From assembly GCA_016844935.1 (NCBI GenBank), contig JAERTK010000027.1, positions 1 to 63,397 of the forward strand: a stretch of 63,397 nt of DNA. Reading direction: 5' to 3'. The position numbers were made by a program, and so were the translations under genes. The number at the start of each line of letters is the position of its first letter. Within the stretch, counting starts at the first letter, position 1. Of this stretch, positions 8,654 to 18,200 are shown one piece after another. A model generated the notes under the pieces. It was not told the DNA's origin. It saw only the letters and a list, made by a program, of their open reading frames with translations, and searched no databases. This stretch comes from Desulfobacteraceae bacterium (GTDB lineage: Bacteria > Desulfobacterota > DSM-4660 > Desulfatiglandales > Desulfatiglandaceae).

Positions 8654-8878
8654 TCAAGCTGCTTCGGCCAGAACATAACCCGATATTTCCAACCCTTTCT
8701 TTGCTATTGTGCATCTCTTAATTTCATCAAGCCACTCATTAAAACCACAGTGCCAGCACTCATACTTTCGGGTGCAGCTTTTAGGAATTTGCCCCTTTTC
8801 CGGATGGAGGCAAAGACCGTTAGAGGTTTCAAACTCGCTTCTTACATCCTGAATTTTTCGGGGTATTCTATTTTCCAT
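8654..8878 (-). CDS. Small Cys-cluster protein related to the N-terminal part of the downstream GcvH-like protein
   Basis: 74 residues, with C23, then C35-x5-C41-x2-C44 (KSCTRKYECWHCGFNEWLDE) and C57. The same pattern and flanking residues occur in the neighbouring GcvH-like protein (KICTKNYECYHCAYDQMLDE), so the two are related by duplication of a metal- or cluster-binding module. The start at 8878 is set by a strong AGGAGGTGG six nt upstream; an in-frame ATG at 8932 is less likely. It is the first gene of the leftward unit driven by the sigma54-type promoter at 8978-8994. I do not recognise a named family. Confidence 0.72.
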   Translation of the reverse strand: MENRIPRKIQDVRSEFETSNGLCLHPEKGQIPKSCTRKYECWHCGFNEWLDEIKRCTIAKKGLEISGYVLAEAA

Positions 8879-8977
8879 TTGATCCACCTCCTCTATGGTT
8901 CTGTTAATGATGTTTCCAGGGGGTTTCCCCATTTAAGGCTCCCTCAAAAATAAATTCTCTTTTTGACTCTTATGAGT

Positions 8978-8994
8978 AGCAACGGGCGTGCCAA
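8978..8994 (-). promoter_or_regulatory. Sigma54 (-24/-12) promoter for the Cys-cluster/GcvH-like unit
   Basis: Minus strand reads TTGGCAC-N5-TTGCT, an exact match to the RpoN consensus with GG-N10-GC spacing. Transcription would begin near 8966, 88 nt before the ATG at 8878. Confidence 0.8.
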
Positions 8995-9110
8995 AGACTG
9001 GGTTCCATATTATTCTTAGGGTTTTCTATCTGAAATCATTGAAAATTTTTCAAAATTTCCTTTCGATGGGTTTTTCATGGCCATTCGGGTAAAGGCAACA
9101 GGTACGAGCA

Positions 9111-9126
9111 AAACGGCTACACGTTT
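9111..9126. promoter_or_regulatory. Inverted repeat, possible activator site
   Basis: AAACG-GCTACA-CGTTT. The GGCTACAC core recurs in the perfect palindrome at 9195-9211, which is itself followed by CGTTT. It lies about 120 bp upstream of the leftward sigma54 promoter, a usual distance for an enhancer. Confidence 0.4.
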
Positions 9127-9194
9127 AAGGGGGCCCGAAAGGATTCGCAGGAATATACATGTAAAATCAATGCGTTAAGCTAATGTTTATTTTG

Positions 9195-9211
9195 GCTACA
9201 CCGGGTGTAGC
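9195..9211. promoter_or_regulatory. Perfect 17-bp palindrome, candidate enhancer for sigma54 activator
   Basis: GCTACACC-G-GGTGTAGC is a perfect 8-1-8 palindrome about 200 bp from the leftward promoter and 280 bp from the rightward one. Fis-type activators such as those at 2378 and 5694 bind symmetric sites of this size; which one binds is unknown. Confidence 0.55.
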
Positions 9212-9313
9212 GTTTGGTTACATGTTTTTTGGCGCTTCCACAAAGCTTTTCAAAAAGATCCCAATGCGGTCGGCATCAACATTTTGGCTGCATTGCCAGG
9301 AATTGTTGCTTTA

Positions 9314-9340
9314 TGCATCACACGTTGCATTAATGATGCA
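9314..9340. repeat. Inverted repeat in divergent control region
   Basis: TGCATCA (9314-9320) and TGATGCA (9334-9340) separated by 13 bp, about 150 bp upstream of the rightward sigma54 promoter. Confidence 0.35.
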
Positions 9341-9487
9341 CATATGAATAAATACTTGAAGTAACAGTATTTTTAAGGATAAGTCGATTAGAGAAAAGAA
9401 TTTGATGTTGCGATATGCAACAACAGTCGGCCGGCCCTGCAGGCAATGTTTTCGTTAAGTGTTTGTATTTACTAGATTTTGTCTTTT

Positions 9488-9503
9488 TGGCACAATAAAT
9501 GCT
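9488..9503 (+). promoter_or_regulatory. Sigma54 (-24/-12) promoter for the receiver protein and Hdr operon
   Basis: TGGCAC-N5-ATGCT with GG (9489-9490) and GC (9501-9502) ten bases apart, one mismatch from consensus. The predicted start of transcription near 9513 lies upstream of ATG 9532 but downstream of the in-frame ATG at 9499, which decides the start of the following gene. Confidence 0.68.
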
Positions 9504-9531
9504 GGTAGAGCCCGCAACGGGAGAACCAGGG

Positions 9532-9945
9532 ATGACCTCAAACGGCATGAAAAAGAAAAAGGTCCTGATCGTAGACGATGAGCTGGACATGAGGATCTTT
9601 CTTTCGACCCTGCTGGAGACAAACGGGTACAAACCCGTTGTGTCCACAGACGGGATGGAAGGGATCCGCAAGGCAAGAGAGATCAAGCCGGATCTAATTG
9701 TTTTAGATGTGATGATGCCAAAAGCGGGCGGCGTTCAAATGTACCGCGATTTGAGGGTGGACAGCGAACTCGAGGGTATCCCGGTCATTATGCTGTCCGG
9801 GATCGCCAAGAAAACCTTTTTTCACTCTCAAAACGTGCTTGATTCCTACATGGATCAATCTGTGCGTGAACCCGATGCATACATCGAGAAGCCGCCGGAA
9901 GCAGAAGAATTTCTTCAAAGCGTTCGAGGGTTATTGAACATGTGA
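9532..9945 (+). CDS. Single-domain response regulator (receiver only)
   Basis: 137 residues. The acidic pair (VDDE), phospho-acceptor Asp (LIVLDVMMPK) and switch residue (MLSGIA) are present. The conserved Lys region reads YIEKPPEAEEF. A stretch between the switch and the Lys (FFHSQNVLDSYMDQSVREPDA) is longer than in typical CheY-like proteins. There is no output domain. ATG 9532 is preferred over 9499 because the latter falls inside the sigma54 promoter and 9532 has GGGAGA upstream. It leads the Hdr operon 66 nt ahead of the first hdrA, so it may be a phosphate-relay partner for the system, alongside the receiver inside the second HdrA. Confidence 0.85.
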   Translation: MTSNGMKKKKVLIVDDELDMRIFLSTLLETNGYKPVVSTDGMEGIRKAREIKPDLIVLDVMMPKAGGVQMYRDLRVDSELEGIPVIMLSGIAKKTFFHSQNVLDSYMDQSVREPDAYIEKPPEAEEFLQSVRGLLNM

Positions 9946-9956
9946 ACATGTCCAGG

Positions 9957-9980
9957 GTGAGATACCTATGTGTATCTCAC
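9957..9980 (+). terminator. Strong hairpin between receiver gene and hdrA
   Basis: GTGAGATAC (9957-9965), 6-nt loop, GTATCTCAC (9972-9980), a perfect 9-bp stem followed by TTAATTCTG. It lacks a clean U tract, so it may be a partial terminator, processing site or mRNA stabiliser that sets the ratio of the receiver to the Hdr proteins. Confidence 0.45.
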
Positions 9981-10011
9981 TTAATTCTGAAACCATTACG
10001 AGGTTGAATGA

Positions 10012-13000
10012 ATGATGTCAAAAAGGATAGGGTTTTTTATTTGTCATTGCGGGGTCAATATAGCCGGTAAAGTCCGGGTTGAAGAGGTGTCTGAATTTGT
10101 CCGCGGACTTAAGAACGTCGTGGTGGCCAGAGATTACAAGTTCATGTGTTCGGATCCGGGCCAGGACATGATAGAGAAGGACATCACAGATCTTGACTTG
10201 AACCGCGTGGTGGTTGCCTCCTGCAGCCCAAGGCTTCATGAGAAGACATTTCAGAGCGTTTGCCAGCGGGCCGGCATCAACCCCTATTTTTTCCAGATGG
10301 CCTCCGTCCGGGAGCAGGTCTCCTGGGTGACCGAGGACCCGGATGAGGCCACCAATAAGGCAAAAACCCTGGCGGCAGCAGCCATCAACCGGGTCAACTT
10401 TCATCGGGGACTGGAGTCCAGAGAGGTGGATATCCACCCCGATGTTCTGGTGGTTGGAGCGGGCATTACCGGCATGCAGGCATCCCTCGACATCGCCCGT
10501 GCCGGGTACAAAGTCCATCTCGTGGAAAAACAGCCCTCCGTGGGGGGGCACATGCTCCAGTTTGACAAGACATTTCCTACCCTGGATTGCGCCGCATGTA
10601 TCGGGACGCCAACCATGGTAAACGTGGGGCAGGAATCGAACATTGACCTGCTCACCTATAGCGAAGTGGAAGAGGTGACAGGGTTCATCGGCAATTTTAA
10701 CGTGAAGATCCGGAAAAACGCCCGGTATGTAAAGGAGGGTGTATGTACGGGTTGTGGAGACTGCGCAAGTGTCTGCCCCGTTACAGAACTGAGCGAATGG
10801 GACGTGGGTCTTGCCAAGCGAAAAGCCATTTACAGGTCCTTTCCCCAGGCGGTGCCCATTACCTTTGCCGTTGAAAAAATGGACAGGGCCCCCTGCGGGA
10901 TCACCTGTCCAGCCGGAATAAATGTTCAGGGCTACGTCCAGCTTATCGGTCAAGGCAAATACAAAGAGGCGGTGGAGCTGATCATGGAAAGGCTCCCCTT
11001 GCCGGGGACATTGGGCCGGGTGTGCCCGCACGCCTGCGAGGCGGAGTGCAGGCGGCTTGAGGTGGATGAAGCCATATCCATCAGGGATCTGAAACGCTTT
11101 GCCGCCGACCAGGTGGACCTGAGCCAGTTGCCGCTGCCGGAGATCGAGGAGCGGGAAGAAAAGTTGGCAATCATCGGTTCTGGGCCGGTCGGATTGACCG
11201 CGGCATATTATCTGAGGCTCAAAGGGTACCCGGTAACGATTATTGAATCGCTTGCAGCCCTTGGCGGGATGCTGCGGGTGGGAATTCCCGATTATCGTTT
11301 ACCCCCCGAGGTGTTGGACAATGAGATCAACCACATCCTGAGATTGGGGGTTGAGTCCCGGACCGGCAAGGCCCTGGGGGTTGATTTTACCCTTCAAGAT
11401 CTGGAAAAGGAGGGTTTTAAGGCCGTTTTCCTGGGAACCGGCGCCCATGGCGGCATTAAGCTGAATGTCCCCGGGGAAGAGGAGTTTGAAGGTGTTTTGG
11501 ATGCGGTGGACTTCCTGAGGGAGACCAACCTGGGAGAACGCAAACTGCCCGGAAAAAGGGTGGTGGTCGTAGGCGGCGGCAACGTAGCCATTGACGCGGT
11601 CCGCATGGCGCGCCGGCTGGGCTCTGAAGAGGCCACCGTCGTTTACCGCCGGAGCCGCGAGGAGATGCCGGCCTATGAGGAAGAGGTCGAAGCGGCCCTG
11701 GCTGAAGGCATAATAATCCATTACCTCACGGCACCGGTGCGAATCCAGGGTGCCGAAGGAAGGGTTACAGGCTTTGAATGCATAAAAACCGAATTGGGAT
11801 CTCCCGATGCAAGCGGACGTAGACGCCCGGTGCCGGTAGAAGGTTCCGAGTTCGTGATCGAATGCGATGTGGTGATGATGGCCATAGGGCAGCGACCCCA
11901 GTTAGATTGGGCAGGGGATGAGGCAGGCTTGGAAATCTCCAGGTGGGGGACATACGAAGTAAATCCCCATACCATGCAGACGAGCATCCCCCACGTTTTT
12001 GCAGCCGGCGACGCAGTGACAGGCCCGGCAACGGTCATCGAAGCGGTGGCCGCCGGCCACAAGGCGGTGGAGGCCATTGATCGATATATTAACGGAGAGG
12101 ACCTTGGGGCTTATGCCGAAACATTAGAAGCCGTGGCGCCTCCGGGCCGGGACTGGCGGGAAATCCCCGAAGGCCTCGAAAAGGAGGACCGTGCCCATCC
12201 GACGTTCAGGGACCCAGAGGAGAGCGCCGCTTCCTTCGAACAAGTGGATCTTGGGTTTAGCGAAGATGAAGCGCAAAGGGAAGCTTTGCGTTGCCTCAAC
12301 TGCGGGCTCTGCTCGGAGTGCATGGCCTGTGTGGGCGCCTGTGAGGCCAAAGCCATCGACCACACCATGGAAGATGAGGCATTGGACGTAAAGATCGGCA
12401 GTATTATTTTGGCAACGGGATATGATCTTCTCGACCCCACACCCATGAAGCAGTTCGGCTACGGTTCCTTCCCCAATGTTTTTACCAGCCTCGAGTTCGA
12501 ACGCCTCAACAATGCCACTGGCCCCACAAGCGGCCAGATCCTCATGAAGGATCAAACGGGCGAATTCACCACACCCCCGGAGAGCGTAGCCATTATCCAC
12601 TGTATCGGCAGCCGGGACGAAAACTACCATGAATACTGCTCAAGGGTCTGCTGTATGTACGCCCTCAAATATGGACATCTCCTGAAAGACAAGGTGGGAC
12701 ATCACGTTAAGATCTATGACTACTACATCGATATGCGCTGCTTCGGGAAAGGGTATGAGGAATTTTACAGAAGGTGCCAGGAAGAGGGGATCAACTTTGT
12801 TAGAGGAAAGCCTGCTGAAATCACGGATCAGGCACTGGCCCCCGACGAAGAGGGTAAGCTGATCGTCATCGGAGAAGACACATTAATCGGAAAACGCTAC
12901 AGGAACCCCGTTGATATGGTGATCCTTTGTGCTGCCATGGAAGCCCGTGAGGATGCCAAAGATGTTGGCAGGATTTTCGGCGTCAACCAGGGGGCCGATG

Positions 13001-13425
13001 GGTTCTTCCTGGAAGAACACCCGAAATTAGGCCCACTGGATACTGCCACGGACGGGGTGTTCATCGCCGGGGCCTGTCAGGGGCCAAAAGACATCCCGGA
13101 TGCTGTTTCACAAGCGTCAGGAGCGGCCGCCAAGGCCCTGCAGCTGGCCAGCCGTGGAACGGTGGAGGTCTCTTCCACCATTAGCTGGATTGATCCTGAC
13201 GTATGCTCCGGCTGCCAGGCCTGCATCGGCCTGTGTGCCTATTCCGCCATTGAATTTGACGAACGGAGAGGGATCTCTGTAATCAACGAAGCCTTGTGCA
13301 AAGGATGCGGAAGTTGTTCGGGGCACTGTCCAAGCGGGGCTGCACAGGTCAGGCATTTCAATGAGAAACAGATCTTCGCGGAATTAGATGGCATCATGGA
13401 CGCTATTGCTGCGGTAGCGGCTTAG
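10012..13425 (+). CDS. hdrA: HdrA-type flavin/iron-sulfur protein with inserted GltD/NfnB-like NAD(P)H domain
   Basis: 1137 residues, against about 650 for plain HdrA. The order is: N-terminal HdrA domain (FFICHCGVNIAG, ASCSPRLHE), FAD site VVGAGITGMQAS (about 146-157), LDCAACI, ferredoxin motif CTGCGDCASVCP near 245, then at about 290-710 a GltD-like domain with its own cysteines (CGITCPAGI, CPHACEAECRR), FAD fold IIGSGPVGLTAA (about 387) and NAD(P) fold VVVVGGGNVAID (about 518). HdrA resumes with CLNCGLCSECMACVGAC (about 761), SIILATGYDLLDP, CIGSRDENYHEYCSRVCC, and ends in two [4Fe-4S] motifs near 1063-1110. So it carries two flavins plus a pyridine-nucleotide site and is probably the entry point for NAD(P)H in an electron-bifurcating complex (inference). 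Start supported by GAGG eight nt upstream. Confidence 0.92.
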   Translation: MMSKRIGFFICHCGVNIAGKVRVEEVSEFVRGLKNVVVARDYKFMCSDPGQDMIEKDITDLDLNRVVVASCSPRLHEKTFQSVCQRAGINPYFFQMASVREQVSWVTEDPDEATNKAKTLAAAAINRVNFHRGLESREVDIHPDVLVVGAGITGMQASLDIARAGYKVHLVEKQPSVGGHMLQFDKTFPTLDCAACIGTPTMVNVGQESNIDLLTYSEVEEVTGFIGNFNVKIRKNARYVKEGVCTGCGDCASVCPVTELSEWDVGLAKRKAIYRSFPQAVPITFAVEKMDRAPCGITCPAGINVQGYVQLIGQGKYKEAVELIMERLPLPGTLGRVCPHACEAECRRLEVDEAISIRDLKRFAADQVDLSQLPLPEIEEREEKLAIIGSGPVGLTAAYYLRLKGYPVTIIESLAALGGMLRVGIPDYRLPPEVLDNEINHILRLGVESRTGKALGVDFTLQDLEKEGFKAVFLGTGAHGGIKLNVPGEEEFEGVLDAVDFLRETNLGERKLPGKRVVVVGGGNVAIDAVRMARRLGSEEATVVYRRSREEMPAYEEEVEAALAEGIIIHYLTAPVRIQGAEGRVTGFECIKTELGSPDASGRRRPVPVEGSEFVIECDVVMMAIGQRPQLDWAGDEAGLEISRWGTYEVNPHTMQTSIPHVFAAGDAVTGPATVIEAVAAGHKAVEAIDRYINGEDLGAYAETLEAVAPPGRDWREIPEGLEKEDRAHPTFRDPEESAASFEQVDLGFSEDEAQREALRCLNCGLCSECMACVGACEAKAIDHTMEDEALDVKIGSIILATGYDLLDPTPMKQFGYGSFPNVFTSLEFERLNNATGPTSGQILMKDQTGEFTTPPESVAIIHCIGSRDENYHEYCSRVCCMYALKYGHLLKDKVGHHVKIYDYYIDMRCFGKGYEEFYRRCQEEGINFVRGKPAEITDQALAPDEEGKLIVIGEDTLIGKRYRNPVDMVILCAAMEAREDAKDVGRIFGVNQGADGFFLEEHPKLGPLDTATDGVFIAGACQGPKDIPDAVSQASGAAAKALQLASRGTVEVSSTISWIDPDVCSGCQACIGLCAYSAIEFDERRGISVINEALCKGCGSCSGHCPSGAAQVRHFNEKQIFAELDGIMDAIAAVAA

Positions 13426-13487
13426 CGTCGATGATTAACAATTGATGATTTGGGATTTGAAAAGGCTGTATTTTTAAGGAGGCAAGC

Positions 13488-13910
13488 ATGGCAGGATACG
13501 AACCAACAATCATCGCTTTTGTATGCAACTGGTGCACTTACACAGCGGCGGATCTGGCAGGGACGTCGAGACTGGCCTATCCCCCCAACGTGCGTATGAT
13601 CAGAATGATGTGCACAGGGATGGTAGATCCAAAATATGTCATCAAGGCACTTCTGGAAGGGGCGGATGCCGTACTCATCAGCGGCTGTCACCCGGGAGAC
13701 TGCCATTACATCAATGGTAACTTCAAAGCCCGGCGGCGTGTGAAACTGCTGAAAGAAATCCTCCCCCGTTTTGGGTTTGACGAACGCCGCTTAAAACTGA
13801 CTTGGATAGGCGCCAGCGAGGGGGTGGACTTTGCCAAAACCATGCGTGAGATGGCGGAGGAGATGAAAGAACTGGGGCCCACCGAAGTCAGGAACCAGAT
13901 GGTGCTCTGA
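13488..13910 (+). CDS. mvhD: MvhD-like [2Fe-2S] electron-transfer subunit (Cys form)
   Basis: 140 residues. In methanogens MvhD links hydrogenase to HdrA; here no hydrogenase is nearby, so it would link another donor to HdrA. Cluster ligands are visible as FVCNWC (13, 16), C42 and SGCHPGDCHY (67, 72). Strong AAGGAGG before the ATG. Its paralog at 22000 has an in-frame UGA exactly where this protein has Cys67. It lies 62 nt after hdrA and before the FrhB-like subunit. Confidence 0.92.
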   Translation: MAGYEPTIIAFVCNWCTYTAADLAGTSRLAYPPNVRMIRMMCTGMVDPKYVIKALLEGADAVLISGCHPGDCHYINGNFKARRRVKLLKEILPRFGFDERRLKLTWIGASEGVDFAKTMREMAEEMKELGPTEVRNQMVL

Positions 13911-13998
13911 TTTTCCACTTTTGGTTTGCGGATTTGAGATTTATAAAGAATATGGCAAAATAAGCGATTAACGATGATTTCTGTTGTGGAGGAGACGA

Positions 13999-15144
13999 AT
14001 GGCTAAAACAGCGAAGATAGATGTCAAAGAACAGAACCTCCTTATTTCTCTACAGGGCTTTTTCAAAGCACTTCTTGAGAAAGGGGGTATAGAGGCCGTT
14101 CTGGTTCCCCAGCATCTCCCAATGAAAAACTCGGTGATGCCCACCCTGGTGACGGATCCCGAAAAGATTGACGACGTCGATCCCCTGGCGCCTGTATTTC
14201 CCATGAATGCTGCCAAGATCGTTTCGAAACTCACCAGAAGGCCTTTGGATGGACAAATCGCCGTGGTCCTGCGGCCATGTGAGATTCGGGCGTTTATTGA
14301 ATTGGTAAAACTCAAACAAGGGAGAACCGATGAAGTGGTGCTCATCAGCATGGACTGTTACGGCGCTTACGGCAATGTGGACTATGGCCGTTTTGCAGGC
14401 GATGACGGTGTAGATGCCTCTTTGAGGTTTTACGAAAACATCATCTCCGGGAAGGGAACCGCCTGGGAAGACATTGATATTTCTCCGGCCTGCAAAGCGT
14501 GCGACCAGCCGGTATCGGAAAATGCCGACCTTCAGATCGGAACCCTGGGCGTAGATACCAAAGATCAACTTCTGCTAAAAGCCCTGACCTTTTCGGGTGA
14601 AACGCTGCTGGAAAAACTGGCTCTGCCTGAAACCCCGGAACCGGAAAACCGGCAGACAGCCATTGAAACGCTGGTTTCAGACCGCATCGCTTACCGGGAC
14701 AAGATCTTTGACGAGACCAGTGAGGCCACATCCGACCTCAATAAGCTCACGACCTATCTCGGCAGTTGCATCAACTGCTACAACTGCCGGGTGGCCTGCC
14801 CGGTCTGTTACTGCAAGGAATGTGTATTTTCAACCGATGTCTTTGACCATGAGCCGACCCAGTATTTGAACTGGGCCAAACGCAAAGGCATCATCAAAAT
14901 GCCCACGGACACGGTCTTTTACCACATCACCCGTTTGGCCCATATGAGTACGTCATGCATCGGCTGCGGCCAGTGTTCAAATGCGTGCCCCAATGACATT
15001 CCGGTCATGGAGATTTTCAGGACGGTGGCCAACTATACCCAAAAGGCATTTGACTACCAGGCCGGACGCAGCCTGGATGACGAGATGCCCCTGTCGGTAT
15101 TTAGAGAAAAGGAGCTTTCAGAGCTCACCGGTGGAAAAGATTAA
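13999..15144 (+). CDS. FrhB/FdhB-like iron-sulfur subunit (4Fe-4S dicluster protein)
   Basis: 381 residues. The first half has LRPCEIRAFIELVKLKQG, seen in the FrhB/FdhB family (coenzyme F420 hydrogenase or formate dehydrogenase beta subunit). The second half has CINCYNCRVACPVCYCKEC near residue 257 and CIGCGQCSNACP near residue 319, giving at least two clusters. The start at 13999 is set by GGAGGAG. The protein is a distant paralog of the one at 22431, sharing ACP(V/L)CYC and the ferredoxin tail. Between MvhD and the second HdrA it probably conducts electrons. There is no formate dehydrogenase catalytic subunit in the window. Confidence 0.82.
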   Translation: MAKTAKIDVKEQNLLISLQGFFKALLEKGGIEAVLVPQHLPMKNSVMPTLVTDPEKIDDVDPLAPVFPMNAAKIVSKLTRRPLDGQIAVVLRPCEIRAFIELVKLKQGRTDEVVLISMDCYGAYGNVDYGRFAGDDGVDASLRFYENIISGKGTAWEDIDISPACKACDQPVSENADLQIGTLGVDTKDQLLLKALTFSGETLLEKLALPETPEPENRQTAIETLVSDRIAYRDKIFDETSEATSDLNKLTTYLGSCINCYNCRVACPVCYCKECVFSTDVFDHEPTQYLNWAKRKGIIKMPTDTVFYHITRLAHMSTSCIGCGQCSNACPNDIPVMEIFRTVANYTQKAFDYQAGRSLDDEMPLSVFREKELSELTGGKD

Positions 15145-15204
15145 GGCAATTTTTGACCTTCGAGTTCCGGATTCAGGATCCATCTCTAACGAGGTTACTT
15201 CACT

Positions 15205-18200
15205 ATGAAAAAAAAGATCGGCTCAGGTCTGGTGGTAGGAGCGGGAATAAGCGGCATTCGTTCGGCCCTGGATCTGGCAGAAGTTGGCTACCACGTGACA
15301 CTCATCGACAAGGCCCCCAACCTGGGTGGAACCCTGGCCCAGTTGGATTACCAGTTCCCAAACAATCACTGCGGTATGTGCAAGATGCTTCCCCTGGTGG
15401 AGCGGGACCTATCTTCACAGTTCTGCCTCCGCAAAGGCCTCTTTCATGAAAATATTGATATCATGCTCTCGGCCGAGTTAGTGGCATTGGAAGGTGAGCC
15501 AGGCAGTTTTGAGGCGACCCTTCGTCAAAACCCAACCCTGGTTGACGCCCAACGCTGCATCGGCTGTGGGGAATGCGTAAACGTTTGTCCGGTAGAGGTC
15601 CCTGACCAGTTCAATGCAGGTCTTACCACGAGAAAGGCCGTGTATCTGCCGGTACCTCACAATATCCCCAATACGTATGTGGTGGACATGGCATCGTGCA
15701 CCATGTGTGGGGAATGCGAGAAAGTCTGCCCCACCAACGCCATCGATTTTGGCAAAGAGGCGCGTGGGAAATTCCGCATCCTGGTGGTGGATGATGAATT
15801 TGTTGTGCGCGATTCTCTAAAGGAATGGCTGACGGATGAGGGTTTCCAGGTTCATATGGCCGAATCGGGCACGGAAGCGCTGGAAACATTAGCGAAGGAA
15901 ACGTTTCATCTGATGCTTCTGGATATCAAGATGCCCGGCATGGGCGGGGTGGAAGTCCTCAAACGGTCAAAGGAACTCCGGCCCGAACTTCCGGTGGTCA
16001 TGATGACCGCTTATGCCACTGTGGAGACGGCAGTGGAAGCCATGAAGACCGGGGCCCTTGATTATCTGATGAAACCTTTTGATCCGGACACCCTGGTCCC
16101 GTTGATCATTCAGCTTCATCAAAGCATTATCGGCGCCGGCGAACACCAGATAACCGTGGGTTCCGTGATCCTGTCGGCCGGATTTGATTCCTTTGACCCA
16201 TCCACCGGAAAAAACACCTATGAATACGGCCAGTTCCCCAACGTGGTCACCAGTATTGAGTTCGAACGGTTGATGAGCGGGACCGGCCCGAATCCGGGAA
16301 AGCTTTTGCGGCCCGGTGACGGCAAAGAGATCCGGAAAATCGCCTGGTTCCAGTGTGCGGGCTCACGGGACCAGCAGGCTGATGCCGACTTTTGCTCGTC
16401 TGCATGTTGCATGTTCTCCATCAAGGAGGCCCTCTTAACAAAGGAAAAGACCGAGGGCCGGGTGGAGACATCCATTTTCTATATGGATATGCGCACATTC
16501 GGGAAGGATTTTCAACGCTATCGGGATACGGCTGAACAGGAACACGGGGTTCGCTTTATCAGAAACCGGGTCCATTCCGTTCAAATTCCGGAAACAGAAG
16601 GAGACCTGAAGGTCGCCTACGCAGACATAAACGGCGCCATACATGAAGAGGATTTTGATCTTGTCGTACTTGCCGTCGGCCAGAGACCTCCTTCAATGAC
16701 AGAGGATCTGGCGGAAATAACCGGGGTTGATATTAACCCCTGGGGGTTCTGCCAGGCCGATGGTTTTTCCCTTAGTCGCACCAGACAGGATGGCGTACTG
16801 CTGGGCGGGTCCTTTTCCGGCCTGAGGGATATCTCTGAGTCGGTTATTCAATCAAGTTCCGCCGCATTTTCCGCATCACAACTGATCCATTCAAAGGGCG
16901 GCGGCCTGTCCGAAGAGCCAGGGGCCCAAACAGCGTTTCGGGATGTCTCAAAAGAGCTCCCCAGGGTTTTGGCGGTGTTGTGTGCTTGTGGCGGCGTACT
17001 GGAGGAAGCGGCGGATCTGGATGCATTGGCGGAATGGATCAAGACCCGGGGTTCCGTAAGCCAAGTCCATACCATCGACTCCATATGCACCCGGGAAGGC
17101 TGGGATGAACTGAAGGGAACCCTTCAGGAAAGCGATGCAAACAGGGTACTGATCGCCGGTTGCATGCCCTATGTATATTCTAAGAAATTAGCGGAACTGG
17201 GCAGGGATACGGGGCTCGATCCGACCCTGATAGAGGTGGTGGATATTCGGACTCCGGTGTTTCCGGACCGGGACAGGGAAAAAGAAGACGTTATCCAGGA
17301 AGTCCGGGGAGTGATCTCCATGGGAATCGCAAAGGTAAAGGGGATGGACCCGGAGCTTGTACCCTCCACCCAGATCATTCCAAAAGCCCTGGTGGTTGGG
17401 GGAGGGATCGCGGGAATGAGCGCGGCCCTCGGGATCGCCGACCACGGTTATGAGGTAAGTCTGGTGGAACAGGGCAAGGGATTAGGGGGAAACCTCCATC
17501 ACATACACCGAACCATTCAAGGAGATTCTCCGCAGAAACTTCTGGAAGAAACCGTCCAAAGAGTGGAACAACACCCAAAGATCCAACTTTATACCCAGGC
17601 GAAGGTGGTCCTTTCGCGGGGTCATGTGGGCCATTTTGCAACAGCCATTGAAAAAGAAGACGGCGTGGGTGAAACCATAGAACACGGGGTGACCCTGCTG
17701 GCCACCGGCGGCTCAGAAGCCAATACCAAAAGCTATGCCTACGGGGAAGCCGAATCCATCCTGACCCAGCATGAGCTGGAGGGGAAATTGGCGGACCAAA
17801 CGGTAGACCCATCAGGTCTTAGCGCCGTGGCCATGATCCAGTGCGTGGATTCCAGAGAAGAGCCGCGAAATTATTGCAGCCGGATATGCTGCGCCACGGC
17901 CTTGAAAAATGCCCTGTACCTGAAGGATCAAAATCCCGAGATTGACGTTTACATCTTCTACAGGGACATCATGAGCTACGGTTTCTTAGAAAGTTACTAT
18001 ACCCAAGCCCGAAAAGGCGGGGTAATTTTCATACAATACGACAAGAACCAGAAGCCCCAGGTCAGTGTGGAAAACGGAAAGCCCCGTATTATTGCAGATG
18101 ATCCTATCCTCGGCCGAAAATTAGGAATAAACGCAGACCTCCTGGTCTTAAGCACAGGCGTTGCCCCGGCAGCGGCCGGGCAGCTTGCCGATCTTTTCGG

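Larger units (their letters stand above)
8879..9531. other. 650-bp divergent control region without a gene
   Basis: I see no convincing coding sequence here. It holds two outward-facing sigma54-type promoters (8978-8994 leftward, 9488-9503 rightward) and, between them, several inverted repeats (9111-9126, 9195-9211, 9314-9340) that could bind activators. It is AT-rich relative to its neighbours. Confidence 0.7.

Noticed and set aside
9499..9531. ATG 9499 as the start of the receiver gene
   Set aside because: It lies within the -12 element of the sigma54 promoter, so it would be upstream of the transcript start.
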